Source: Actinomycetales bacterium
GTDB lineage: Bacteria; Actinomycetota; Actinomycetes; Actinomycetales; Cellulomonadaceae
Direction of reading: 5' to 3'
DNA: 64,000 nt
Assembly (NCBI GenBank): GCA_020444245.1
Contig: JAHLLI010000009.1
Span: forward strand, 124,001 to 188,000
The notes beneath the pieces were generated by a model. That model searched no databases and was not told the origin of the DNA. It saw only the letters and a list, made by a program, of their open reading frames with translations. Made by a program: the position numbers and the translations under genes. Shown here piece by piece: positions 31,717 through 40,981 of the stretch (the stretch's first letter is position 1; every line of letters begins with the position of its first letter).

Positions 31717-32762
31717 CCCGGTGGGCCTGGGTGGCCCTCGTCGCTCTGCTGCTCCTCACCGGGTGTGCGCCCGCCGCGGACCCGGCCGAGCCGACGATCG
31801 CGCTCCTCCTGCCGGAGTCCAAGACGTCCCGCTACGAGAGCGTCGACCGCCCGGTGTTCGAGCAGGTGGTCCACGAGCGGTGCCCCGGCTGCCGGGTGCT
31901 GTACTTCAACGCCGGCCAGGACGCCGCGCGGCAGCAGGCTCAGGCGGAGTCCGCGCTGACCCAGGACGCCTCGGTGCTCGTGCTGGACGCGGTGGACGCC
32001 GCGGCGGCCCGCAGCGTCGTGGACCAGGCCGAGGCCCGTGGGGTCCGGGTCATCGCCTACGACCGGGCGATCGCCGACGCCCCGGTGGACTACCTGGTCG
32101 CCTACGACGCGGAGCAGGTCGGCAAGCTCCAGGCGCAGGCGCTGGTCAGTGCGGTCGGCGACGTCGAGCCGGGGCAGGGCATCCTGCAGGTGAACGGTGC
32201 GGTCACCGACCCCAACACCGCCGCGCTGCGGGCCGGGGTGGCCGAGGTGCTGCCCGGCTCCGGCATCCCTGTGCTGGCCACGTACGACACGCCGGACTGG
32301 AGCCCCGACAAGGCGCAGGAGTGGGTGCAGGGCCAGCTCACCGAGTTCGCCGGGCGGGTGGTCGGGGTGCTGGCCGCCAACGACGGCACGGCGGCCGGCG
32401 CGATCGCCGCCCTGCGCGGCGCCGGCCTGGACCCCGTGCCGCCGGTCACCGGTCAGGATGCCGAGCTCGCCGCGATCCAGCGGATCGTCTCCGGCGACCA
32501 GTACATGACCGTGTACAAGGCGATCAGCCAGCAGGCCAGGACGGCCGCCGAGCTGGCGGTCCGGATCGGCCGCGGTGAGAGCCCGGCGGCGGCGGTGCAG
32601 GTCGACGGCGTGCCAGCGGTGCTGCTGGCCCCGGTGCCGGTCACCCGCAAGGATGTCGCCGACGTCATCGTGGCGGGCGGGGTGTACACCGCCGCCCAGA
32701 TCTGCACCCCGGCGTATCGCGAGGCGTGCGCTCAGCTGGGCCTGGTCGGAGGGAACGGATGA
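31713..32762 (+). CDS. Periplasmic sugar-binding lipoprotein (XylF/RbsB type)
   Basis: LLTGCAPAADP lipobox; IALLLPESKTSRYESVDRPVFEQVV; overlaps ROK stop (GTGA). Confidence 0.88.
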   Translation: MTRWAWVALVALLLLTGCAPAADPAEPTIALLLPESKTSRYESVDRPVFEQVVHERCPGCRVLYFNAGQDAARQQAQAESALTQDASVLVLDAVDAAAARSVVDQAEARGVRVIAYDRAIADAPVDYLVAYDAEQVGKLQAQALVSAVGDVEPGQGILQVNGAVTDPNTAALRAGVAEVLPGSGIPVLATYDTPDWSPDKAQEWVQGQLTEFAGRVVGVLAANDGTAAGAIAALRGAGLDPVPPVTGQDAELAAIQRIVSGDQYMTVYKAISQQARTAAELAVRIGRGESPAAAVQVDGVPAVLLAPVPVTRKDVADVIVAGGVYTAAQICTPAYREACAQLGLVGGNG

Positions 32763-33565
32763 ACGGGCGGGCGGGCAACCGGCGCGGGCCGCTCGAGGGC
32801 GAGCCCGCCGTCCTGGCCGAGCCCCCGGCACTCGCGCTGCACGGCGTGACCCACTCCTACGGCGCGGTCCGGGCTCTGGTCGACGTCGACCTCGACGTCC
32901 GCCGCCACGAGGTCGTGGCCGTGGTGGGGGAGAACGGCGCGGGCAAGTCGACCCTCGTCGGGGTGATGTCCGGCGTGCTGGTCCCGGACGCCGGCGAGGT
33001 GGTGGTCGACGGCCGCGAGACCCAGCTGACCTCGCCCGGGCAGGCCCGGGGGCTCGGCATCGCGACGGTGTTCCAGGACCTCGCCCTGTGCGAGGACCTG
33101 GACGTGGTCGAGAACCTCTTCCTCGGCCAGGAGATCCGCTTCGGACCGCTGCTCGACGAGGTCGCGATGGAGCGTGAGGCCCAGCGGCTGCTCGCCCAGC
33201 TCGCCGTCCGCGTGCCGTCCGTCCGGGCGCCGGTGGCGAGCCTGTCCGGCGGGCAGCGGCAGGCCGTCGCGATCGCGCGGGCGCTGCTGGGCGAACCGCG
33301 CGTGCTGGTGCTCGACGAGCCCACGGCCGCCCTCGGGGTGACCCAGACCGCCGAGGTGCTCACCCTGATCGAGCGGGTTCGTGATGCGGGCTTCGGCGTG
33401 GTGCTGGCCAGCCACAACCTCACCGACGTGCAGGCCGTGGCCGACCGGGTGGTCGTGCTGCGCCGCGGCCGCCTCAACGGTGAGTTCGACGCGGACGTCG
33501 CCGGCTACGAGCAGATCGTGGCGGCGATCACCGGGGTCGCGATCGGGCCGGGTGAGGGCCGATGA
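32759..33565 (+). CDS. Sugar ABC transporter ATP-binding protein (single NBD)
   Basis: GENGAGKSTLVGVMSG Walker A, LSGGQRQAVAIARAL signature, VLVLDEPTAAL Walker B; ATGA overlap. Confidence 0.92.
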   Translation: MNGRAGNRRGPLEGEPAVLAEPPALALHGVTHSYGAVRALVDVDLDVRRHEVVAVVGENGAGKSTLVGVMSGVLVPDAGEVVVDGRETQLTSPGQARGLGIATVFQDLALCEDLDVVENLFLGQEIRFGPLLDEVAMEREAQRLLAQLAVRVPSVRAPVASLSGGQRQAVAIARALLGEPRVLVLDEPTAALGVTQTAEVLTLIERVRDAGFGVVLASHNLTDVQAVADRVVVLRRGRLNGEFDADVAGYEQIVAAITGVAIGPGEGR

Positions 33566-34740
33566 CCGTGCTGCGCACCCCACCGGGCTCACTGCGCTGG
33601 GCCGGCCGGGACCTGGGCTCGTGGCCCGTGCTGGGCGCGCTGGCCGTGCTCTGGCTGGTGTTCCAGGCGATGAACCCGAACTTCCTGTCGGCCGACAACC
33701 TCGTCAACCTCGCGCTGCAGGCCGCACCGCTCGGCGTCCTGACCCTCGGCGTGGTGCTCGTGCTCCTGGTGGGCCAGATCGACCTGTCGACGGGGGCGGT
33801 CAGCGGCCTGGCGGCGGCCGTGGTCGCGGTCGGGATGAGCCAGCAGGGTTGGCCGGGCTGGCTGGCGGTGCTCGCCGCGGTGGCGTCCGGTGCGGTGGTC
33901 GGTTGGGGCTACGGGTGGGCGTTCACCCGGCTCGGGGTGCCCTCGTTCGTCCTGACCCTCGCCGGCCTGCTGGTCACGCTCGGGCTCCAGGTGCGGGTGC
34001 TGGGCTCGACGGGGTCGCTCAACCTGCCGTTCGAGTCCTGGCTGGTGCGGCTGATGCAGCAGGCGTTCCTGCCGCCGTGGCTGGCCTACCTGCTGGTGGC
34101 GCTCGTGGTCGCCGGCTACCTGGGCGTCCGGCTGGTCGAGCGCCGCCGCCGCGCAGCGGCGGAGCTCCCGGTCGAGCCGTGGCGACCGGTCGCGGCACGT
34201 GCCGCCCTGCTGGCGGCCGCCACCCTGGTGCCGACCTGGTACCTGCAGACCAACCGCGGGGTCGGGGTGTCGGTCGCGGTGTTCCTCGGTCTCGTGCTGG
34301 TGGTCGACCTGCTGCTGCGTCGGACCCGGTGGGGGCGCTCGGTGCGCGCGGTGGGTTCCAACGTCGGGTCGGCGCACCGTGCGGGCTTCGCGGTGCGCCA
34401 GGTCTACACCTCGGCGTTCGTGGCGTGCTCGTCCCTGGCGGCGCTCGGCGGCGTGATGGCGGCGGGTCGCCTCGCCGCCGCGAACCAGGGCAGCGGCGGG
34501 TCCGACACGAACCTCACGGTGATCGCCGCTGCGGTGATCGGCGGGACGAGCCTGTTCGGGGGCCGTGGCTCGGCGTGGTCGGCACCGCTGGGCGTGCTCG
34601 TGGTCGGCACGATCTCCTCGGGCCTGACCCTGCTGAACCTGGACTCCGCGCCGCGCTACATCGTCACCGGCCTGGTCCTGGCCCTGGCCGTGACGCTCGA
34701 CGCGGTCGGACGTCGGCGGGCGCCGGTCACCGGGCGGTGA
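33562..34740 (+). CDS. Sugar ABC transporter permease (XylH/RbsC type)
   Basis: NPNFLSADNLVNLALQAAPLGVLTLGVVLVLLVGQIDLSTGAVSGL...GGTSLFGGRGS. Confidence 0.9.
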   Translation: MTVLRTPPGSLRWAGRDLGSWPVLGALAVLWLVFQAMNPNFLSADNLVNLALQAAPLGVLTLGVVLVLLVGQIDLSTGAVSGLAAAVVAVGMSQQGWPGWLAVLAAVASGAVVGWGYGWAFTRLGVPSFVLTLAGLLVTLGLQVRVLGSTGSLNLPFESWLVRLMQQAFLPPWLAYLLVALVVAGYLGVRLVERRRRAAAELPVEPWRPVAARAALLAAATLVPTWYLQTNRGVGVSVAVFLGLVLVVDLLLRRTRWGRSVRAVGSNVGSAHRAGFAVRQVYTSAFVACSSLAALGGVMAAGRLAAANQGSGGSDTNLTVIAAAVIGGTSLFGGRGSAWSAPLGVLVVGTISSGLTLLNLDSAPRYIVTGLVLALAVTLDAVGRRRAPVTGR

Positions 34741-34744
34741 GGCC

Positions 34745-35479
34745 GTGGCGATCACGGTGCGGTGGCTGACCGCGTTCCTCGACCTGCCGGCGCCGACCCA
34801 CGACGCAGGCACCCGGTTCTGGCTCGCCGCGACCGACGGCACCCTCAGCCCCCCGCGCGGGGCACAGGGGGAGTTCGCCACGGTGGTCCCGGCCGACGGC
34901 GACGCCTACCTGCGCGTCCAGCGGCTCGCGCCGGACGCGACGGCTCGGGTCCACCTCGACCTGCACGTCGACGACGTGGCCGGCGCGGCGCGCGCGGCCG
35001 AGGCGCTCGGGGCGCGCCGCCTGCACGAGGCGGGCCACGTGGTGCTCGCCTCGCCCGGAGGTCTGGTGTTCTGCGTGGTCCGGCACCGCGGCGAGCGGCG
35101 GCGGCCGCGGCCCCGTGACGGTGCGCTGCTGGACCAGGTCTGCCTGGACATCCCGGCTGCGCGGTACGGGGCCGAGTGTGCGTTCTGGGCGGAGCTGACC
35201 GGGTGGCGGCACGTGCCCGAGACCCCCGAGGAGTTCACCGCCCTGGTCCGCCCGGACGGCATGCCGCTGCGGATCCTGCTCCAGCGCCTGGGTGAGCCCG
35301 ACGGCCAGGTGCGTGCGCACCTGGACTGGGCGGCGGGCCGGGAGCGGGACGCCGTGGTGGCGCGCCACGAGGCGTGGGGCGCACGCGTCGAGGGGCGGCG
35401 CCGGGGCTGGGTGGTGCTGGTGGACCCGGCCGGCCTGAGGTACTGCGTGACCGCACGCGACCCGGCGACCGGGCTGTGA
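34745..35479 (+). CDS. VOC (glyoxalase/bleomycin-resistance) family protein
   Basis: Two VOC-like halves, FLDLPAPTHDAGTRFWLAAT...VHLDLHVDDV and VCLDIPAARYGAECAFWAELTGW. Confidence 0.8.
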   Translation: MAITVRWLTAFLDLPAPTHDAGTRFWLAATDGTLSPPRGAQGEFATVVPADGDAYLRVQRLAPDATARVHLDLHVDDVAGAARAAEALGARRLHEAGHVVLASPGGLVFCVVRHRGERRRPRPRDGALLDQVCLDIPAARYGAECAFWAELTGWRHVPETPEEFTALVRPDGMPLRILLQRLGEPDGQVRAHLDWAAGRERDAVVARHEAWGARVEGRRRGWVVLVDPAGLRYCVTARDPATGL

Positions 35480-35483
35480 GGCC

Positions 35484-36350
35484 TCAGCGGAACACGATGG
35501 TGCGGTGCCCGTCGAGCAGCACACGGTGCTCGGCGTGCCAGCGGACCGCCCTGGCCAGCGCGCGCCGCTCGACGTCCTGACCGAGCGCCACGAGGTCGGC
35601 CACGGTCCGGCTGTGGTCGACGCGCTCGACGTCCTGCTCGATGATCGGCCCCTCGTCGAGGTCGGCCGTCACGTAGTGGGCGGTCGCGCCGATCAGCTTG
35701 ACCCCGCGCTCGTGCGCCTGGGCGTAGGGGCGGGCGCCCTTGAAGCTCGGCAGGAACGAGTGGTGGATGTTGATCGCGCGCCCGGACAGCCGGGCGCACA
35801 GGTCGTCGGACAGGATCTGCATGTACCGCGCCAGGACCACGAGCTCGACGTCGAGCTCGTCGACCAGCTCCATCAGCCGAGCCTCGGCGGCGGGCTTGGT
35901 GCCGGCCGTGACGGGCACGTGGTGGAAGTCGATGCCGTAGAACTCCGCGACCCCGCGCAGCTCGGTGTGGTTGGACACCACGGCGACGATGTCCACCGGC
36001 AGGCCCTCGGACTCGCGCCGGAACAGCAGGTCGTGCAGGCAGTGCGCTGCCGTGGAGACCATCACCAGCGTCCGCATCCGGCGCCCGACCACATCCAGCG
36101 ACCAGGTCATGCCGAACTCGTCGCCGAGAGGTTCGAGCACGGCGCGCAGCTCCGCCTCGGGCGCCGCGGTCTCGACCTGGACCCGCATGAAGAAGAGCCC
36201 GGACAGCGGGTCGCCGAACTGCTGGGACTCGGTGATGTTGCCGCCGTGGTCGGCGAGCAGCCCGGCGACGGCCCGCACGATCCCGGGCCGGTCCGGGCAG
36301 GACAACGTGAGCACCCAGTGGGTGAGGGCAGGGGCTTCGACGCCGGTCAC
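35484..36350 (-). CDS. purU: Formyltetrahydrofolate deformylase
   Basis: LTLSCPDRPGIVRAVAGLLADHGGNITESQQF ACT domain; INIHHSFLPSFKGARPYAQAHERGVKLIGATAHYVT. Confidence 0.95.
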   Translation of the reverse strand: MTGVEAPALTHWVLTLSCPDRPGIVRAVAGLLADHGGNITESQQFGDPLSGLFFMRVQVETAAPEAELRAVLEPLGDEFGMTWSLDVVGRRMRTLVMVSTAAHCLHDLLFRRESEGLPVDIVAVVSNHTELRGVAEFYGIDFHHVPVTAGTKPAAEARLMELVDELDVELVVLARYMQILSDDLCARLSGRAINIHHSFLPSFKGARPYAQAHERGVKLIGATAHYVTADLDEGPIIEQDVERVDHSRTVADLVALGQDVERRALARAVRWHAEHRVLLDGHRTIVFR

Positions 36351-36477
36351 GAGCGCTGAGGCTACCCGCCGTGGCGCCGGCGCGAGGCGGGTGCCCGCGG
36401 TCACGGTCCGGCCACAGGTGGTCCGCTGTGCGGAGCGGCGGTCGCCCCGGTGCTGGGCGCGGTGCGACGATGGCGTC

Positions 36478-37002
36478 ATGAACGCCCCCGAGCTCCGCAT
36501 CGACCTGGTCGACGACTCCGTCGCCGGTGAGCTGCTGACCGTTCGCCGCGCGGCGTTCGTCAGCGAGGCCCAGCTGTACGACGACCCGCACATCCCACCC
36601 CTGACGCAGACGCTCGACGAGCTGCGCGCGGACCTGGCCGACTCCTCGGTCGTGACGGTCGGCGCCTGGCTCGGGCCCCGGCTCGTCGGGTCGCTCCGGG
36701 TCGCGATCGAGGGTCCCAAGGCCACCCTCGGCCGGCTCGCCGTGGTGCCGGACCTCCAGGGCCAGGGGATCGGCACGCAGATGCTGCTCGCCGTGCCCGG
36801 CTACCTGCCGCCGGGGATCAGCGAGGTGTGGGTGTTCACGGGCAAGGACTCGGTGGCCAACCTCGCGATGTACGGCAAGCACGGCTTCGAGCACGAGTTC
36901 GACCAGACCACCGGCGACCTGACGTACGCCTACCTGCGCAAGATCCTGGGCGACGAGGCTCTCGGCGAGGCCGCCGAGGCGGGGGCCCCGGTCACAGAGT
37001 GA
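36478..37002 (+). CDS. GNAT family N-acetyltransferase
   Basis: LGRLAVVPDLQGQGIGTQML...NLAMYGKHGFE. Confidence 0.88.
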   Translation: MNAPELRIDLVDDSVAGELLTVRRAAFVSEAQLYDDPHIPPLTQTLDELRADLADSSVVTVGAWLGPRLVGSLRVAIEGPKATLGRLAVVPDLQGQGIGTQMLLAVPGYLPPGISEVWVFTGKDSVANLAMYGKHGFEHEFDQTTGDLTYAYLRKILGDEALGEAAEAGAPVTE

Positions 37003-37831
37003 CGGTGCCGCGGATGCGCGTCGTGGTCGCTCCGCCGATCCACACGTTGCCACCCTGGTCGCTGTCCACCTCGATCACCCCAGCGCGCCCCAGGCGCGCT
37101 CCCTGGGACGCGCGGTAGGAGGCCGGGGCACGGCCGGAGCCGATCAGCCACTGCGCCAGGCTGGCGTTGAGGCTGCCGGTGACCGGGTCCTCGCCCACGC
37201 CGACGCCCGGCGCGAAGGCCCGCACCTCGAACGCGGCGTCGGCGCCGGCCGGGTACGGCCCGACCACTCCGACGTCGAGCCCGGCCAGGGCTCCGAGGTC
37301 CGGCTCGATCGCGAGCACATCGTCCGCGGACCGCAGCAGGAGGGCCAGCCAACCCGGGCCGTTGTCGACCCACTGGTGGTCGACCACCCGGTCGGTGTCG
37401 ACGCCCAGGGCAGCGACCACGCGGGTGAGCAGCTCGCCGTCCAGCGGGCCGGAGCAGACCGTCGGGGGCGCGGCGAACGCCAGCGTGCCCCCGGCGCGCC
37501 GCAGTGCGACCAGGCCAGCGCCGCACTCCTGGACCGGGTGCTCGCCCGCGGGCTCGCCGCCGGCCTCGAGCCACGCGTGGGCCGAGCCCAGGGTCGGGTG
37601 CCCGGCGAACGGCAGCTCGCCGCCCGGCGTGAAGATCCGCAGCCGGTAGTCGGCGCCCGCCGCGGTGGGCGGCAGCACGAACGTCGTCTCCGACAGGTTG
37701 GTCCACCGCGCGAAGAGGGCCATCTCCTCGTCGGCGAGCCCTTCGGCGTCCAGCACGACGGCGACCGGGTTGCCGCGCAGCGGGCTGGCGGAGAACACGT
37801 CGACCTGGGCGAACGGTCGGGGGCGGGGCAT
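36992..37831 (-). CDS. PhzF family phenazine biosynthesis-like isomerase
   Basis: FAQVDVFSASPLRGNPVAVVLDAEGL...FTPGGELPFAGHPTLGSAHAWLE; GEDPVTGSLNASLAQWL. Confidence 0.92.
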   Translation of the reverse strand: MPRPRPFAQVDVFSASPLRGNPVAVVLDAEGLADEEMALFARWTNLSETTFVLPPTAAGADYRLRIFTPGGELPFAGHPTLGSAHAWLEAGGEPAGEHPVQECGAGLVALRRAGGTLAFAAPPTVCSGPLDGELLTRVVAALGVDTDRVVDHQWVDNGPGWLALLLRSADDVLAIEPDLGALAGLDVGVVGPYPAGADAAFEVRAFAPGVGVGEDPVTGSLNASLAQWLIGSGRAPASYRASQGARLGRAGVIEVDSDQGGNVWIGGATTTRIRGTVTL

Positions 37832-37982
37832 CGGCGGGTCCTTCCTCACGGGGTCGGCACCTACCGTAGGGACCGGGCTCGACCGGGCACATGGCCACCC
37901 GGGGACGGGTGGCCCTGCCGGTCGCCGTCGCGCCTCCCGTCCACGGGCTCCGCCGCGGGCCGTCCGGTTGCTAGGCTTGCCC

Positions 37983-38080
37983 CGCCGCGACTGGCGTAGG
38001 TGGGACACCACCGGGGAGCGGCGCATCGGGGCCTCGCGCGCCGAGTTGGATCGTGGGTCGAACGCCTGGGCCCTGGGCCA
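37983..38080 (+). ncRNA. ZTP (pfl) riboswitch upstream of glyA-folD
   Basis: CGCCGCGACTGGCGTAGGTGGGACACCACCGGGGAGCGGC shared with the purH leader; 3' AACGCCTGGGCCC; -10-like TAGGCT just upstream. Confidence 0.85.
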
Positions 38081-38148
38081 GCCACTGTCGTGCTGCGCGC
38101 CCGGGAAGGACCGGGATCCCCGCGCACCACGCGAGCCGAGGAGCCGTC

Positions 38149-39435
38149 ATGAGTGCCACGAGCGACGTCATGAACCAGTCCCTTGCCCAGCTCGACCCCG
38201 AGATCGCCGCCGTGCTGGACGACGAGCTCGCCCGCCAGCGCGGGACGCTGGAGATGATCGCGAGCGAGAACTTCGTGCCGCGCGCGGTGCTCCAGGCAGT
38301 CGGGTCCGTCCTGACCAACAAGTACGCCGAGGGTTACCCGGGCCGCCGGTACTACGGCGGCTGCGAGGTCGTCGACGTCGCCGAGAACATCGCCATCGAG
38401 CGGGCCAAGACACTGTTCGGCGCCGAGTTCGCCAACGTGCAGCCCCACTCGGGCGCCACGGCCAACGCGGCCGTGCTCCACGCGCTCGCCCGGCCGGGCG
38501 ACACCGTCCTGGGCCTGGCCCTGGACCAGGGCGGGCACCTGACCCACGGCATGAAGATCAACTTCTCTGGCCGGCTGTACGCCGTGGTCGCCTACGGGGT
38601 CGACCCCGAGACCTCCGAGGTCGACATGGCCGAGGTCCGCCGGCTCGCCCTGGAGCACCGGCCCAAGGTGATCATCGCCGGCTGGTCGGCCTACCCGCGG
38701 CAGCTCGACTTCGCCGCGTTCCGCGAGATCGCCGACGAGGTCGGGGCGTACCTCTGGGTCGACATGGCGCACTTCGCCGGCCTGGTGGCGGCCGGCGTGC
38801 ACCCCTCGCCCGTGCCGCACGCGCACGTGGTGTCCTCCACGGTGCACAAGACGATCGGCGGCCCGCGGTCCGGCTTCATCCTGACGAACGACCCCGACCT
38901 GGCGAAGAAGATCAACTCCGCGGTGTTCCCGGGGCAGCAGGGCGGCCCGCTCATGCACGTGATCGCCGCGAAGGCGGTGGCCTTCAAGATCGCGATGGGC
39001 GAGGAGTTCCGCGACCGCCAGGAGCGGACGGTGCGTGGCGCGAAGATCCTGGCCGAGCGGCTCATGGCCGAGGACGTCAAGGCCGCCGGGATCGGCGTGC
39101 GCTCGGGCGGCACCGACGTGCACCTGGTGCTGGTCGACCTGCGTGACGCGGCGATCGACGGCAAGCAGGCCGAGGACCTGCTGCACCACGCGGGCATCAC
39201 GGTGAACCGCAACGCGGTGCCCAACGACCCGCGCCCCCCGATGGTGACGTCCGGCCTGCGGATCGGCACCCCGGCGCTGGCCACGCGGGGCTTCGGCGAC
39301 GAGCAGTTCGCCGAGGTCGCCGACGTCATCGCGCAGGCGCTGGTCGCCGGTCCGGACGCCGACGTCTCGGCCCTGGCGGCCCGCACCGCCGCGCTCGCCG
39401 ACGCGTTCCCGCTCTACCCCGGGCTGGCCCAGTGA
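38149..39435 (+). CDS. glyA: Serine hydroxymethyltransferase
   Basis: [62 protein letters not shown] lysine. Confidence 0.98.
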   Translation: MSATSDVMNQSLAQLDPEIAAVLDDELARQRGTLEMIASENFVPRAVLQAVGSVLTNKYAEGYPGRRYYGGCEVVDVAENIAIERAKTLFGAEFANVQPHSGATANAAVLHALARPGDTVLGLALDQGGHLTHGMKINFSGRLYAVVAYGVDPETSEVDMAEVRRLALEHRPKVIIAGWSAYPRQLDFAAFREIADEVGAYLWVDMAHFAGLVAAGVHPSPVPHAHVVSSTVHKTIGGPRSGFILTNDPDLAKKINSAVFPGQQGGPLMHVIAAKAVAFKIAMGEEFRDRQERTVRGAKILAERLMAEDVKAAGIGVRSGGTDVHLVLVDLRDAAIDGKQAEDLLHHAGITVNRNAVPNDPRPPMVTSGLRIGTPALATRGFGDEQFAEVADVIAQALVAGPDADVSALAARTAALADAFPLYPGLAQ

Positions 39436-40331
39436 GCGACGCCGGCGCCCCGACGGCGCAGGTGCTGGACGGCAAGGCGACCGCTGCGGCGATCAAGGCC
39501 GAGCTCGCCGAGCGGGTCGCGGCACTCTCCGCGCGCGGGGTGACGCCGGGTCTGGGCACCATCCTGGTGGGTGACGACCCGGGTTCGCGTGCGTACGTGG
39601 CGGGCAAGCACCGCGACTGCGCGGAGGTGGGGATCGCCTCGATCCGCGAGGACCTGCCGGCCACCGCGACCCAGGCGGAGATCGAGGCGGCGATCGACCG
39701 GCTGAACGCCGACCCGGCCTGCACCGGCTACATCGTCCAGCTGCCGCTGCCGGCCGGCATGGACACCAACGCGCTGCTCGAGCGGGTGGACCCGGCCAAG
39801 GACGCCGACGGCCTGCACCCGACCAACCTGGGACGGCTGGTGCTGCGGGTCTCCGAGCCGATCACCTCTCCGCTGCCGTGCACCCCGCGGGGGATCCTCG
39901 AGCTGCTCGGGCGGTACGGGCTGACGGTGGCGGGCAAGCACGTGGTGGTCCTGGGTCGCGGGACCACGGTGGGGCGTTCGATCGGGCTGCTGCTCACCCG
40001 GCGCGAGCACAATGCGACGGTCACGCTCACCCACACCGGGACGCGCGACCTGGCCGCGCACCTGCGGGCCGCGGACGTGGTGGTCGCGGCCGCCGGGGTG
40101 CCCGGCCTGGTCAAGGCCGAGGACGTCAAGGCGGGCGCGGTGGTGCTCGACGTGGGGGTGTCCCGGGTCGAGGACCCGGCGGGGGGCCGGGCCCGCCTGG
40201 TGGGGGACGTGGACCCCGCCGTCGCGGGCGTGGCGGGGTGGTTGTCCCCGAACCCCGGCGGGGTCGGGCCCATGACCCGGGCCATGCTGCTCGCCAACGT
40301 CGTGGAGATGTCCGAGCGAAGTGTGGTGTAG
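39432..40331 (+). CDS. folD: Bifunctional methylenetetrahydrofolate dehydrogenase/cyclohydrolase
   Basis: [52 protein letters not shown] start overlapping glyA. Confidence 0.97.
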   Translation: MSDAGAPTAQVLDGKATAAAIKAELAERVAALSARGVTPGLGTILVGDDPGSRAYVAGKHRDCAEVGIASIREDLPATATQAEIEAAIDRLNADPACTGYIVQLPLPAGMDTNALLERVDPAKDADGLHPTNLGRLVLRVSEPITSPLPCTPRGILELLGRYGLTVAGKHVVVLGRGTTVGRSIGLLLTRREHNATVTLTHTGTRDLAAHLRAADVVVAAAGVPGLVKAEDVKAGAVVLDVGVSRVEDPAGGRARLVGDVDPAVAGVAGWLSPNPGGVGPMTRAMLLANVVEMSERSVV

Positions 40332-40385
40332 ATCACACTAATTCACCCTCAAGGTCGGCCCGCGGTGCGCCGATACCTGGGACAG

Positions 40386-40419
40386 AAGCCTCCACCGGGC
40401 GTACCGGTCGGAGGCTTTT
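40386..40419 (+). terminator. Intrinsic terminator downstream of folD
   Basis: AAGCCTCC-ACCGGGCGTACCGGTC-GGAGGCTTTT. Confidence 0.85.
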
Positions 40420-40464
40420 CCCATGCCTGCCGGCGCCTGTCCGACGCCGCGCGGGTCCGGGGGC

Positions 40465-40833
40465 TCAGGCGTCGGGTCCGCCCGCGGGCGCGAGAAGGCC
40501 GGCGAGCTCGGTGAGCGCCTCGGGCACCACGGCGTAGTAGGCCCAGGTCGCGCGCTTCTCGCGGGTCAGCAGGCCGGCCTGGTGGAGCACCTTGAGGTGG
40601 TGCGACACCGTGGGCTGCGAGAGCCCGAGCGGCGCGGTGAGGTCGCAGACGCATGCCTCCCCGTCCGCGGCGTTCGCCAGCAGGGAGACCAGCCGCAGGC
40701 GCGCCGGGTCGGCCAGCGCCTTGAGCCGCGCCGCGAGGACCACCGCCTGCTCGGCGCTGAGGGTCTCCTGGGTGACGGGCGCGCAGCACACCGGCTGCGC
40801 GACCTCGAGCGTCAGGGGGGTGCGGGTGGACAT
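40465..40833 (-). CDS. arsR: ArsR family metalloregulator
   Basis: LKALADPARLRLVSLLANAADGEACVCDLTAPLGLSQPTVSHHLKVL; ACVCDL metal site. Confidence 0.92.
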   Translation of the reverse strand: MSTRTPLTLEVAQPVCCAPVTQETLSAEQAVVLAARLKALADPARLRLVSLLANAADGEACVCDLTAPLGLSQPTVSHHLKVLHQAGLLTREKRATWAYYAVVPEALTELAGLLAPAGGPDA

Positions 40834-40867
40834 GGCCCCATCGTCGCACGATCCATCGACCGCTGTC

Positions 40868-40904
40868 AGTATTGACGAGCATAAGTATTGACGAATGTCG
40901 ATGG
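40868..40904. promoter_or_regulatory. ArsR-type operator between arsR and arsM
   Basis: Direct repeat AGTATTGACGA at 40868 and 40884, followed by ATGTCGAT. Confidence 0.6.
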
Positions 40905-40981
40905 ATAGTGCCAGGCTCGGGCTCTGGCCACCCGCTCAGCGGCGTCGCCCCTCGACAGCCCTTCTCGACCAGGAGGTCACC

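Noticed and set aside
29601-32831. 1076-aa minus-strand ORF
   Set aside because: Shadow frame opposite the ROK/ABC operon; low-complexity Arg/Ser/Pro composition
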